Of a stretch of DNA of 34,215 nt, positions 25,664 through 34,215 are shown in pieces; position 1 is the stretch's first letter; the number at the start of each line of letters is the position of its first letter. Under the pieces are notes generated by a model. It saw only the letters and a program-made list of their open reading frames with translations. It searched no databases and had not been told where the DNA came from. Both the position numbers and the translations under genes were made by a program. The DNA comes from Lachnospiraceae bacterium (lineage in GTDB: Bacteria; Bacillota; Clostridia; Lachnospirales; Lachnospiraceae), in NCBI GenBank assembly GCA_030524525.1, contig JAUNGI010000029.1, positions 1 through 34,215 on the forward strand, written 5' to 3'.

Positions 25664-26511
25664 TTCGTTTTCTCCATTCCCGGTGAGGCGATATCCGACA
25701 GCAGCTTGACCGATACGATATTATACTCGGCGGTTTGGCGTATCATTTCCGAAATACTGTGCTGCTCTGTGGAAACCAGCAGCTTGTTCCGTACTTGCCC
25801 GCGCACCTCTTTTTCGTCGAGCTTTGCCGCCGCGCTTTTTGCGAATTGCTCGCTCGCAAAGGCGATTTCATATATTTCTGAGCGAACCCCAAGAGAAAGT
25901 CTTTGTTGCAGACGGCAGTCCTTTATTTCGTAAATGCAAGTGCAATTTTTTTCAAGCTCGTACATGATGTGCGTAACTAGGATTACGATCTTGCCGCGCG
26001 CCGCCGCTGCCTGCACCTGCTCGTAAAAAACGGAAATGCTTTGTATGTCAAGCGAGTTTGTGGGTTCGTCAAAAAGCAGCAGCTCCGCATTCGATTCAAA
26101 GGCAAGCAATAGGCTGAGCTTTTGCTTCATTCCCAGCGAATATTTTTTTAGTGGAGCGTCTGCGTACTCTGACAGACCCCATGCAGCAAGGGCGTTTTCA
26201 ACGCTCTTTTTGTCGTACTGCTTTTCAAGATAGTACTGCAGATTCTCGCGCCCGGTCATATCGCTCCATAATCTTGGCGTTTCAATAATCCCTGCCATGC
26301 GCGGACTTTCGCTTGAAGCGTCCGCATCCATAACAATATTTCCCGAAGCGGGAAAGAGAAATCCGGCAAGCAGCTTGATCAGCGTTGTTTTTCCGCTGCC
26401 GTTTTCTCCGATGACTGCGATAACGTCGCCGGGACGGGCCTGAAAGCTTGCCTCGGTGATAACTTTTTTCTTGCCGTACGCAAATGAGATATTGTTTACC
26501 AATACTTCCAT
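25660..26511 (-). CDS. ABC transporter ATPase of the protease/ABC-2 module
   Basis: The protein has 283 residues. Walker A is GENGSGKTT (about 34-42), the signature is SLGMKQ (about 129-134) as in drug- and bacteriocin-related ABC-2 ATPases, Walker B is LLLFDEP with catalytic Glu (about 150-156), and a VTHIMYE H-loop follows. The ~70-residue C-terminal extension beyond the ATPase core is typical for this group. The start at 26511 has ggagg five bases upstream; the longer frame runs back into the non-coding gap. It energises the permease encoded immediately downstream. A gap of 96 bases with two small hairpins separates it from the anchored unknown protein. Confidence 0.93.
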   Translation of the reverse strand: MEVLVNNISFAYGKKKVITEASFQARPGDVIAVIGENGSGKTTLIKLLAGFLFPASGNIVMDADASSESPRMAGIIETPRLWSDMTGRENLQYYLEKQYDKKSVENALAAWGLSEYADAPLKKYSLGMKQKLSLLLAFESNAELLLFDEPTNSLDIQSISVFYEQVQAAAARGKIVILVTHIMYELEKNCTCIYEIKDCRLQQRLSLGVRSEIYEIAFASEQFAKSAAAKLDEKEVRGQVRNKLLVSTEQHSISEMIRQTAEYNIVSVKLLSDIASPGMEKTK

Positions 26512-26576
26512 ATTTTCCTCCACAGTGGAGCAAACGATTTGCAAAGCGATTCCGCTGAGGGCTAAGCGCGCCGAGA

Positions 26577-26594
26577 ATGCCAAATTCTTGGCAT
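26577..26594. other. small perfect hairpin in the gap between module genes
   Basis: The sequence atgccaa (26577-26583) and ttggcat (26588-26594) form a 7-bp stem with a four-base loop. A second inverted repeat, gcaaa/tttgc (26530-26542), follows in the direction of transcription. Neither has a T-run, so RNA processing or stability is more likely than termination. Confidence 0.4.
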
Positions 26595-26607
26595 GTGTTT
26601 TCCGCTC

Positions 26608-27279
26608 TTAATTCTTCGCTTCCGTTATCAAAGAAACCTCGATCCCGTCTTCCGTAGCGTGTATTTTGGCGCCTCGCGGATACCATTCTGTGTCAAACAG
26701 GGAGACATAGATATCCTGATTTTCTTCGTCTACCTCGTAGAGTTCGGGCTGCACGCGCTCATAAAAGCCCACCAAGTCCGCAAACGAGCCAAGACCGGCG
26801 GTTTCCTCCCAACGAAACGAACTCACCTCGGCGTGGGCGAAGCCGTCCGCGTCAACAACGGGAGAGATCATTGTGCCGCCCCGGCGCTCCGGAGGGTAGA
26901 AGCCCCCAACCATTTCTTTGTAGGAAATGCTGCGCTCTGTTTCTTCTAGGTAGAAATAACGCTGATTTATGTATAAAAGATAACGCCCGGTTTCCCCGTC
27001 TGCAATTCGATAATGTTCGTCAAGCGAGTACAGATAATCGGGATTATCGGCAATATAATCCCGGTAAAAATTCTTGCCTTCTTTCAGAAAAAAACAATAT
27101 GTCAGATCGCCGATTCGTTTACACTCGGATGTGGTCGCATCCTTCAAAAGCAATTCGGCGGTACCGTCTTGGCTCATAAAAGATACGTCCTTGCTTTGCT
27201 CTGTGACGGTATGGAAGATAAGAAAGCCCGCAGCTCCTAAAAGGAGCGTAACGGAAATCACTAACAAAATTTTCTTCAT
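26608..27279 (-). CDS. membrane-anchored exported protein of unknown function
   Basis: The protein has 223 residues. A Lys start, one hydrophobic segment (about 4-23) and no lipobox Cys indicate a signal anchor with the remaining 200 residues outside. The mature part is rich in Tyr and acidic residues and has alternating strands (YLLYINQRYFYLEE; DIYVSLFDTEWYPRGAKIHA). I recognise no family. It begins 18 bases after the protease stop and shares the module promoter, so it probably works with the protease or the ABC transporter. It could be a substrate-recognition partner, an inhibitor or a sensor; nothing in the sequence decides this. Confidence 0.75.
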   Translation of the reverse strand: MKKILLVISVTLLLGAAGFLIFHTVTEQSKDVSFMSQDGTAELLLKDATTSECKRIGDLTYCFFLKEGKNFYRDYIADNPDYLYSLDEHYRIADGETGRYLLYINQRYFYLEETERSISYKEMVGGFYPPERRGGTMISPVVDADGFAHAEVSSFRWEETAGLGSFADLVGFYERVQPELYEVDEENQDIYVSLFDTEWYPRGAKIHATEDGIEVSLITEAKN

Positions 27280-27297
27280 TTACATTCTGCCCTCTGT

Positions 27298-28101
27298 TCA
27301 TTTCTTTCTGACCTTGGTTATTCCAAAGTCCCATCTGGAAAATACGTTCGTTCCGATTTCACACTCTGGAAAATACGAGTATTGTCTTAAACTGTTGTCT
27401 GACCATGTGTCATTGACAATAACAAAATCTTGCTTTTCCGTTTTTTTCACGGTTTTTCCCCAAACATTTTTTTGAGAATATCTGATGGTATAGGTCACAT
27501 AACCGCAGCCGGTCATTTCATGGTTGACGATTTTGAAAATACATACTCTGCCATTGTCGATTTCATCGCATAGAGTATCATAGATGTCATATCGGTCATT
27601 ATTGCCTTTCTTATTTTTGTGGTAGCAGGAGAACATCGTAGTCAGTAAGCTGTCTGCCTTTGCAAAGTCGAAAGAGCCTTCTCCGTCCCAGTATGAGAGA
27701 AAGTTGGCTCTATCTAATACCCGATAACCAATTTCTTTTCCTGTTCCCGTTACACCGTTAAATTTTAACACAGAGGCTTGCGCTGCCGCCCAACATACTC
27801 CGGTCTCTTTGGGTATTTTATTTTGTGACTTCATAAAGTTGTAATAATCTTTTATAACGGTTTGATCATAGTTTGGAGAATTCAGCTTGTGCTCCTGCCC
27901 GGCACTTATGGAAATAATGGATTTTTTCTTGTACATATTTTCTAAATATGCTTTCACGCTCTCTTGGTTTCTCTGGACAGAATTCGCCGTTCCTTCATCT
28001 TTTGGATCGACCAAAGCATACATAGCGAACAGATAAATCGCCAGTGAAGAGATTATAACTGCGATTAGTGTTTTTCCGATCCTCTCTTGTACAAGTTTCA
28101 T
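27298..28101 (-). CDS. membrane-anchored papain-like (C39/C70-like) cysteine protease
   Basis: The protein has 267 residues. One N-terminal membrane helix (about 11-32) leads to an extracellular domain. The likely catalytic triad is Cys103 in ETGVCWAAAQASVL, His194 in NHEMTGCGY and Asn230 in FVIVNDTW, the order and context seen in C39/C70 papain-like peptidases. The helix-capping CWAAA stretch is especially typical. The usual oxyanion Gln upstream of the Cys is not obvious. Two extra Cys (positions 178 and 187) and a CGY Cys are present. I chose ATG 28101 because aagggg lies at better spacing than for 28122 or 28104. It is the first gene behind a perfect consensus promoter. The composition is AT-richer than flanking genes, which hints at transfer. 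Confidence 0.7.
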   Translation of the reverse strand: MKLVQERIGKTLIAVIISSLAIYLFAMYALVDPKDEGTANSVQRNQESVKAYLENMYKKKSIISISAGQEHKLNSPNYDQTVIKDYYNFMKSQNKIPKETGVCWAAAQASVLKFNGVTGTGKEIGYRVLDRANFLSYWDGEGSFDFAKADSLLTTMFSCYHKNKKGNNDRYDIYDTLCDEIDNGRVCIFKIVNHEMTGCGYVTYTIRYSQKNVWGKTVKKTEKQDFVIVNDTWSDNSLRQYSYFPECEIGTNVFSRWDFGITKVRKK

Positions 28102-28196
28102 CATTTCCCCTTTCTCGACCATCTTGCTGTCGTGCAGATAAAAATAGAGGTTAATACCCTAGAACACCATACGGATGTTTTTAGAATTTTTATTCT

Positions 28197-28225
28197 ATTA
28201 TACAGTCCATTTGAGCCCGTGTCAA
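28197..28225 (-). promoter_or_regulatory. perfect consensus sigma-A promoter of the protease module
   Basis: On the minus strand TTGACA (28225-28220), a 17-base spacer and TATAAT (28202-28197) match the consensus at every position. A small hairpin, tagaat/attcta (28182-28197), starts at the -10 and would lie at the very 5' end of the transcript. The leader is about 90 bases. Confidence 0.85.
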
Positions 28226-28318
28226 TATACAGCTGAACATTTGCAGACTTTTTTATCTGGCGTGTTAAATGAAGAACTTCGTATTTTCCTTGAAAGGATA
28301 CCGCCGCTTTCGGCAGTC

Positions 28319-28348
28319 AAAAAACGGCAGGGAGCTTTTCCCTGCCGT
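28319..28348 (-). terminator. intrinsic terminator of asnB, twin of the one at 24591
   Basis: A perfect 10-bp stem (acggcaggga at 28324-28333 and tccctgccgt at 28339-28348) with a five-base loop is followed on the minus strand by six Ts (28324-28319). It lies 20 bases after the asparagine synthetase stop. Confidence 0.9.
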
Positions 28349-28367
28349 GTGCGTATCGGATATGAAG

Positions 28368-29948
28368 TTATTCTCCGCTGGCTCCATAGTTTGAGAGCAC
28401 TCTTGCGGAGGGGTCGTTGACGTTGCAGCCTTCCCACGACTTGTTGGGCATCCAGAAATCCACGATCATTTCCGCCTGCTCCGGATAGAAGCGCTCAAAG
28501 ATTTCGCGGTACCAGAGCGATTCCTTCGTAAACGGTCTGGCATGGGTGTATTTGGCGGAGAGGCGCTCAAACTCCTCGTCGGTGTATTGCTCCTCGGCGG
28601 CTTCCTTCAGATAATTCACCATCGAATGACCGACCGCGTCGCTGAACGCCGCTTTTTCGCGCATCAGAATGTTCTGCGGCAGATAGTCGCCCTCAAAGGC
28701 GCGGCGGAGCAAATACTTGCCCTTGTTGTAGGTATTGAGCTTCTTCTGCGGGTCGATGCTCATGACATATTCGACAAAGTCCAGATCGCCGAACGGAACG
28801 CGGGCCTCCAAGGAGTTGGCGGAGATGCAGCGGTCGGCACGGAGCACGTCGTACATATGCAGCTCGCGGATCCGCTTTGCCGCTTCCTCCTGAAACGCTT
28901 CGGCGGAAGGGGCGAAGTCGGTGTACTTATAACCGAACAGCTCGTCGGAGATCTCCCCGGTCAGCAGCACGCGCACGTCGGTGGTCTCGTGGATCGCCTT
29001 GCAGATCAGGTACATTCCGATGCTTGCGCGGATGGTGGTGATATCGTAGGTTCCGAGAATGTGGATGACCTCAGGCAGGATGGCGAGCACGTCGTCCTTC
29101 GTTATAATGATCTCGCGGTGGTCACTGTGGATATAATCCGCAACCTCCTTCGCATATTTCAGGTCGATGGCGTCGGTGCTCATGCCGATGGCAAACGTGC
29201 GGATGGGCTTTTTCAGAAGCTTTGCCGCCACGGCGCAGACAAGGGACGAATCCAGACCGCCGCTTAACAGAAAACCCAGCGGCGCGTCGGCGTCCAGTCG
29301 TTTTTCAATGCCCGAAACGAGCTTGTCGTGAATGTTTTTGCAGATCACATCGAGATCGTCGGTAACGACCCGCGCCACCTGCGTCATGTCCCGGTAGCAG
29401 ACAAAGCGGCCGTCCTGATAATAATGTCCCGGCGGGAACGGAGAGACCTTTTCGCATAGACCGACCAGATTTTTTGCCTCGCTGGCAAAGACAATGCTTC
29501 CCTCGCTGTCATAGCCGTAATAGAGCGGGCGAATGCCGATCGGGTCTCTGGCGGCGACCAGCGACTTGGTTTTGTGATCGTAAAGGATCAGCGCGAATTC
29601 CGCGTCCAGCATGGCGAACATGGAAACGCCGTGAAGCTGATAGAGCGGCAGCAGGATCTCACAGTCGGAATCGCTGGCAAAGGAATAGCCCTGCCGCTTC
29701 AATTCCTCGCGAATGGGGCGAAAGCCGTAGATCTCGCCGTTGCATACGAGCATATCGCCGTCCAGCGCAAAGGGCTGCATTCCCTCCGGAGTCAGACCCA
29801 TGATGGCAAGGCGGTGAAAACCAAAGAGCGCGTCGCCCTCCTGCCGAAGCCGGGTCATGTCCGGTCCCCGCGAGACGGTTTCCTGAAAGCCCTCCGTAAA
29901 TTGTTCGGCAGTGATGGCGCTGCCGAGATATCCCATAATTGAACACAT
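28368..29948 (-). CDS. asnB: asparagine synthetase (glutamine-hydrolysing)
   Basis: The protein has 526 residues and makes asparagine from aspartate, ATP and glutamine. The start at 29948 places the catalytic Cys at position 2 (MCSIMGYLG), as required for class II glutamine amidotransferases, and ggagg lies nine bases upstream. The glutaminase domain shows HRLAIMG and CNGEIY; the synthetase domain shows the pyrophosphatase loop SGGLDSS (229-235). The length is close to bacterial AsnB. It lies 82 bases after glutamine synthetase III with a long hairpin between, so expression probably comes from read-through plus possibly its own promoter. The pair couples ammonia assimilation to amide transfer. 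Confidence 0.96.
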   Translation of the reverse strand: MCSIMGYLGSAITAEQFTEGFQETVSRGPDMTRLRQEGDALFGFHRLAIMGLTPEGMQPFALDGDMLVCNGEIYGFRPIREELKRQGYSFASDSDCEILLPLYQLHGVSMFAMLDAEFALILYDHKTKSLVAARDPIGIRPLYYGYDSEGSIVFASEAKNLVGLCEKVSPFPPGHYYQDGRFVCYRDMTQVARVVTDDLDVICKNIHDKLVSGIEKRLDADAPLGFLLSGGLDSSLVCAVAAKLLKKPIRTFAIGMSTDAIDLKYAKEVADYIHSDHREIIITKDDVLAILPEVIHILGTYDITTIRASIGMYLICKAIHETTDVRVLLTGEISDELFGYKYTDFAPSAEAFQEEAAKRIRELHMYDVLRADRCISANSLEARVPFGDLDFVEYVMSIDPQKKLNTYNKGKYLLRRAFEGDYLPQNILMREKAAFSDAVGHSMVNYLKEAAEEQYTDEEFERLSAKYTHARPFTKESLWYREIFERFYPEQAEMIVDFWMPNKSWEGCNVNDPSARVLSNYGASGE

Positions 29949-29969
29949 ATATGTGAACCTCCCATATAT

Positions 29970-30014
29970 AAACATCCCGGTCGATGGCCGTTGGGACTGT
30001 CGACCGGGATGTTT
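29970..30014 (-). terminator. long hairpin between glnN and asnB (terminator or attenuator)
   Basis: A perfect 15-bp stem (aaacatcccggtcga at 29970-29984 and its complement at 30000-30014) with a 15-base loop is followed on the minus strand by tttatatat. It lies 16 bases after the glnN stop and directly before the asnB ribosome binding site. It could end glnN transcripts or modulate read-through into asnB. Confidence 0.75.
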
Positions 30015-30030
30015 CTGCATTGTTTTTCCA

Positions 30031-32124
<2,094 letters not shown>

Positions 32125-32182
32125 AATCGTTACCATCCTTTCTTTCTTAGCAAGTCGAATATCCCAGTGGACGAACCCAAAT

Positions 32183-32228
32183 AAAAAGCGGCAAAAATGC
32201 ACAGTAAAAATACCGTGACGTCTTTGCC
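32183..32228 (-). promoter_or_regulatory. leader hairpin 3 with T-tract, upstream of glnN
   Basis: On the minus strand ggcaaa (32228-32223) pairs with tttgcc (32195-32190). An inner stem cacggta/tactgtg with a four-T loop lies between, and five Ts follow (32187-32183). It resembles an intrinsic terminator about 60 bases before the start codon, hence a possible attenuator. Confidence 0.6.
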
Positions 32229-32250
32229 ACACAAGCATTCGGATTCAATT

Positions 32251-32371
32251 AAAAAAGCGCCGTGACACGTTCCTGTGCCAAGCAGGCTCGCCCTGCGGCA
32301 GGTTCCGCAGCGTGCGGGCGCGCATCCTTTGCAGAGCGCCTCTGTTCAATAGGGCAAATGTCTTATTGAAC
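32251..32371. repeat. multi-hairpin non-coding element B in the glnN leader
   Basis: On the minus strand it begins directly after a terminator T-tract with gttcaata/tattgaac (outer 8 bp of a longer hairpin). It continues with GC-rich inverted repeats including ctgcgg/ccgcag (32309-32292). It ends with ggcgc followed by six Ts (32261-32251). The order of one AT-rich and several GC-rich hairpins resembles element A. Two ggcgc copies (32340-32336 and 32261-32257) can each pair with the single gcgcc at 32321-32317, so alternative folds are possible. Confidence 0.55.
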
Positions 32372-32416
32372 AAAAAAAGAAACGGCTAGCCTTAACGCGA
32401 CCTCGTTGCCGTTTCT
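32372..32416 (-). terminator. terminator-like hairpin at the start of the glnN leader
   Basis: On the minus strand agaaacggc (32416-32408) pairs with gccgtttct (32386-32378) over 9 bp. An inner aacg/cgtt hairpin with loop AGGTCG lies between, and seven Ts follow (32378-32372). It begins only about ten bases after the -10 box, so it would either attenuate glnN transcription or release a short RNA of about 45-50 bases. Confidence 0.7.
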
Positions 32417-32425
32417 GATAGCCCT

Positions 32426-32454
32426 TTTATACAGCAAATCTGCGGCAATGTCAA
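32426..32454 (-). promoter_or_regulatory. sigma-A promoter of glnN
   Basis: On the minus strand TTGACA (32454-32449), a 17-base spacer and TATAAA (32431-32426) give a near-perfect promoter. Transcription should start near 32420, leaving a leader of about 295 bases before the start codon of glnN at 32124. Confidence 0.85.
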
Positions 32455-32504
32455 TCCCTTTTTTTCAAAAAAGGGAAAAAGAACGGAAAAGAGCAAAAGA
32501 CAGG

Positions 32505-32534
32505 TAGACCAAAGGCGGTAAAGTGTGTTATGCT
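32505..32534 (+). promoter_or_regulatory. weak candidate promoter for the CE15-like lipoprotein
   Basis: The sequence TAGACC (32505-32510) lies 18 bases before TATGCT (32529-32534), about 80 bases upstream of the start codon. Both boxes deviate from consensus; no better candidate is seen between the divergent genes. Confidence 0.3.
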
Positions 32535-32613
32535 GTTGGCGGCAAAAACCGGAGGCTTGGGGCGGAGCGCAGACCTTTCCGGAACAAAAATGCTCCGCTG
32601 TGGGGGAAAAATT

Positions 32614-34191
32614 ATGGGGAAAAGAACGAAAAAGATTATGCTGGGGCTGCTGCTGGGGTTCCTGCTTCTGACATGGGGCTGTCAGGAAAAGGGATCGGAG
32701 GCGGAAACCAATCGGGACACGACCGAGGCGACGCCCTCACCTGCGCCCACGTCCGCGGAGGCGGCGCAGAACGTCAGTACGGCGCGCTTAAAGGCGCTGC
32801 TCAATACGATGGAGCATCAGAATCTGGACAAGTACGCCAATCCGGAGATCATGGAGGAGCCGCTGGCAGCGGGCAGGGCGCTGCTCGAAAAAGAGGATCT
32901 GACGCAAAGCGAGGTGGATGCGGCGGTGAAAGCGATCGAAGAAGCATATGCAAAGCTGGGCGACGGAAGCGGGTTTACCGCGCCGGAAAATCTCCCGCTT
33001 CAGGAGGAACTGCCCGATCCGTTCCGCAGGCTGGACGGAACGACCGTTGCCTCCGTGGAGGACTGGACGGCGCGGGCGGAGGAGATCGGCGAGCTGTATC
33101 AGTATTATATGTACGGCGTTTGGCGAGACGGCTCGGACGAAGAAGTTACTTATGATTACGGTAACGGTTCGCTGACCGTTCATGTGAAGCGCATCAGCAC
33201 CGGGACCGAGGTCTCCTTCCGGGCGGCGGTGCAGCTTCCGGAGGCATCCGTCGAGGCTCCGGAGGGAGGCTATCCGGTGATCGTCGGGATGCACGCGGGC
33301 ATCAGTGAGGCGACGGCAAACGCGAGGGGCTATGCGACGATCACGCTCAATCCCTACGAGATCGCCTCGGACGACAATCTGCATAACGGCGTATTTTACG
33401 AGCTGTATCCCTACGGAAGCGCTTGGGAGGAGCAGAGCGGCGTCCTGATGGCATGGAGCTGGGGATGCAGCAGGATCCTTGACGCGTTGGAGGCAGGCGC
33501 GGGCGCGGAGCTGAATGTCAGTCCGGTCAATACGATCGTCACAGGCGTTTCCCGCTGGGGCAAGGCGGCGATGGTATGCGGGGCGTTTGAAAAGCGCTTC
33601 AAGATGGTTGCTCCGTCCTGTTCGGGAGCTGGCGGCGTGGCGCTGTATCGTTATAAGTCGGAAGGAAAGACCTACGATTTTTCGTCGAAGGGCGCTTCCT
33701 CCGCTTACACCTACGGGCAGAACGAGCCTCTCGGCAGTCTGCAGTCCGCAGCCGAGCAGGGGTGGTTCAACCGAAGCTTTATGAAGCTGTCCTCGCCGGC
33801 GCAGCTTCCGGTCGATCAGCATCTGCTCTGCAGTATGGCGGCGGATGAGGAGCGGTATCTGTTTATTATCGGCTCCTGCATCTCCGAGGACTGGGTCAAC
33901 GCGCCCTCCATGTGGTACAGCTATTTGGCGGCGCAGAAGGTGTTTGATTTTCTGGGACTGTCCGATCATCTCGCGATCAACATTCACAAGGAAGGGCACG
34001 CCGTGATCGCCGAGGACGTGGAATATATGACCGATTATTTTAATTATCATGTTTACGGCATTGAGCCGGAGAAGGAGCTGGATGATCTGAAAACCTCGGT
34101 GTTTGCGCTGGAACAAAACCGGGACGCGGCGTGGGACTCGTTCGCGGACGGCTGGGCGGTTCCGGAGCGGCGGGCAGAGACGGAGCGGTAG
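32614..34191 (+). CDS. FIVAR-domain lipoprotein with CE15 glucuronoyl-esterase-like hydrolase domain
   Basis: The protein has 525 residues with lipobox LTWGC (lipidated Cys23). A Thr/Pro/Ala linker (about 28-50) is followed by a FIVAR-like three-helix module (about 52-110, ending SEVDAAVKAIEEAYAKL). The alpha/beta hydrolase domain follows: VIVGMHAG, nucleophile Ser313 in TGVSRWGK (the GxSRxGK signature of CE15), DWVNAPS near 425, and His462 in KEGHAV. CE15 enzymes cleave ester links between lignin and glucuronoxylan. The canonical acidic residue before SGAGG is replaced (PSCSGAGG), so the acid must come from elsewhere or the enzyme differs. I chose ATG 32614 over the upstream frame because it gives a clean lipoprotein signal, though the ribosome binding site (ggggga) is modest. 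Confidence 0.82.
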   Translation: MGKRTKKIMLGLLLGFLLLTWGCQEKGSEAETNRDTTEATPSPAPTSAEAAQNVSTARLKALLNTMEHQNLDKYANPEIMEEPLAAGRALLEKEDLTQSEVDAAVKAIEEAYAKLGDGSGFTAPENLPLQEELPDPFRRLDGTTVASVEDWTARAEEIGELYQYYMYGVWRDGSDEEVTYDYGNGSLTVHVKRISTGTEVSFRAAVQLPEASVEAPEGGYPVIVGMHAGISEATANARGYATITLNPYEIASDDNLHNGVFYELYPYGSAWEEQSGVLMAWSWGCSRILDALEAGAGAELNVSPVNTIVTGVSRWGKAAMVCGAFEKRFKMVAPSCSGAGGVALYRYKSEGKTYDFSSKGASSAYTYGQNEPLGSLQSAAEQGWFNRSFMKLSSPAQLPVDQHLLCSMAADEERYLFIIGSCISEDWVNAPSMWYSYLAAQKVFDFLGLSDHLAINIHKEGHAVIAEDVEYMTDYFNYHVYGIEPEKELDDLKTSVFALEQNRDAAWDSFADGWAVPERRAETER

Positions 34192-34215
34192 ACGGAGACG
34201 GAGATAGACGGAGAC
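34178..34215 (+). repeat. short agacgga tandem repeat at the window edge
   Basis: The unit agacgga recurs about four times from the last codons of the CE15-like gene, across its TAG stop (34189-34191), to the end of the window. The array continues out of view, so its full length is unknown. Confidence 0.6.

Noticed and set aside
24659-28101. Classical lantibiotic or bacteriocin cluster
   Set aside because: The ABC-2 ATPase and permease would fit immunity genes, but no modification enzyme, precursor peptide or two-component regulator is present.
28226-28318. Small gene between asnB and the protease promoter (possible precursor peptide)
   Set aside because: A plus-strand frame covers this stretch but has no ribosome binding site and reads through the terminator hairpin. 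No leader-peptide or double-glycine pattern is visible.
32387-32407. Possible ANTAR-protein binding hairpin (hexaloop) in the glnN leader
   Set aside because: The loop is AGGTCG; the known pattern needs A at position 1 and G at position 4. Position 4 is T here, and no second matching hairpin was found.

Overview
The window looks like chromosomal DNA of a gut-type Clostridia member, most likely Lachnospiraceae-like. The evidence is strong aggAGG ribosome binding sites, a type III glutamine synthetase, a sugar ABC transporter without its own ATPase gene, lipoproteins with Thr/Pro-rich linkers, and moderately GC-rich coding DNA. This is inference from gene content; no rRNA or other taxonomic marker is present.

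Left part (1-10151, plus strand): a carbohydrate uptake and degradation locus. It runs from a left-truncated NHL/TPR membrane protein through a YIP1-family membrane protein, a large DUF5696-like surface protein, two sugar ABC permeases and a lipoprotein solute-binding protein, to a family 3 glycoside hydrolase behind a terminator. The first five genes overlap or nearly touch, so they are almost certainly one transcript. The substrate is probably an oligosaccharide from plant beta-glycans or xylan. At the far right (32614-34191) lies a lipoprotein resembling CE15 glucuronoyl esterases, another plant-hemicellulose function.

Middle (10208-19778): a signal peptidase I with an unusual acidic repeat extension, a sodium:alanine-type symporter, a membrane-anchored XRE regulator divergent from an M15-like peptidase and a lipoprotein, glutamine-dependent NAD synthetase, and a CDF metal transporter with a polysaccharide deacetylase.

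Right part (19914-32124, all minus strand): an XRE regulator with a heterodimeric ABC exporter; a four-gene AT-richer module (membrane-anchored papain-like cysteine protease, anchored unknown protein, ABC ATPase, ABC-2-like permease) behind a perfect consensus promoter and bracketed by two nearly identical terminators; and asparagine synthetase downstream of glutamine synthetase III, whose leader contains several T-tract hairpins.

The most novel-looking items are the protease/ABC module, the glnN leader, two hairpin-cluster elements that each begin exactly at a terminator T-tract, and the signal peptidase extension. I found no tRNA, rRNA, CRISPR array, transposase or phage structural gene.
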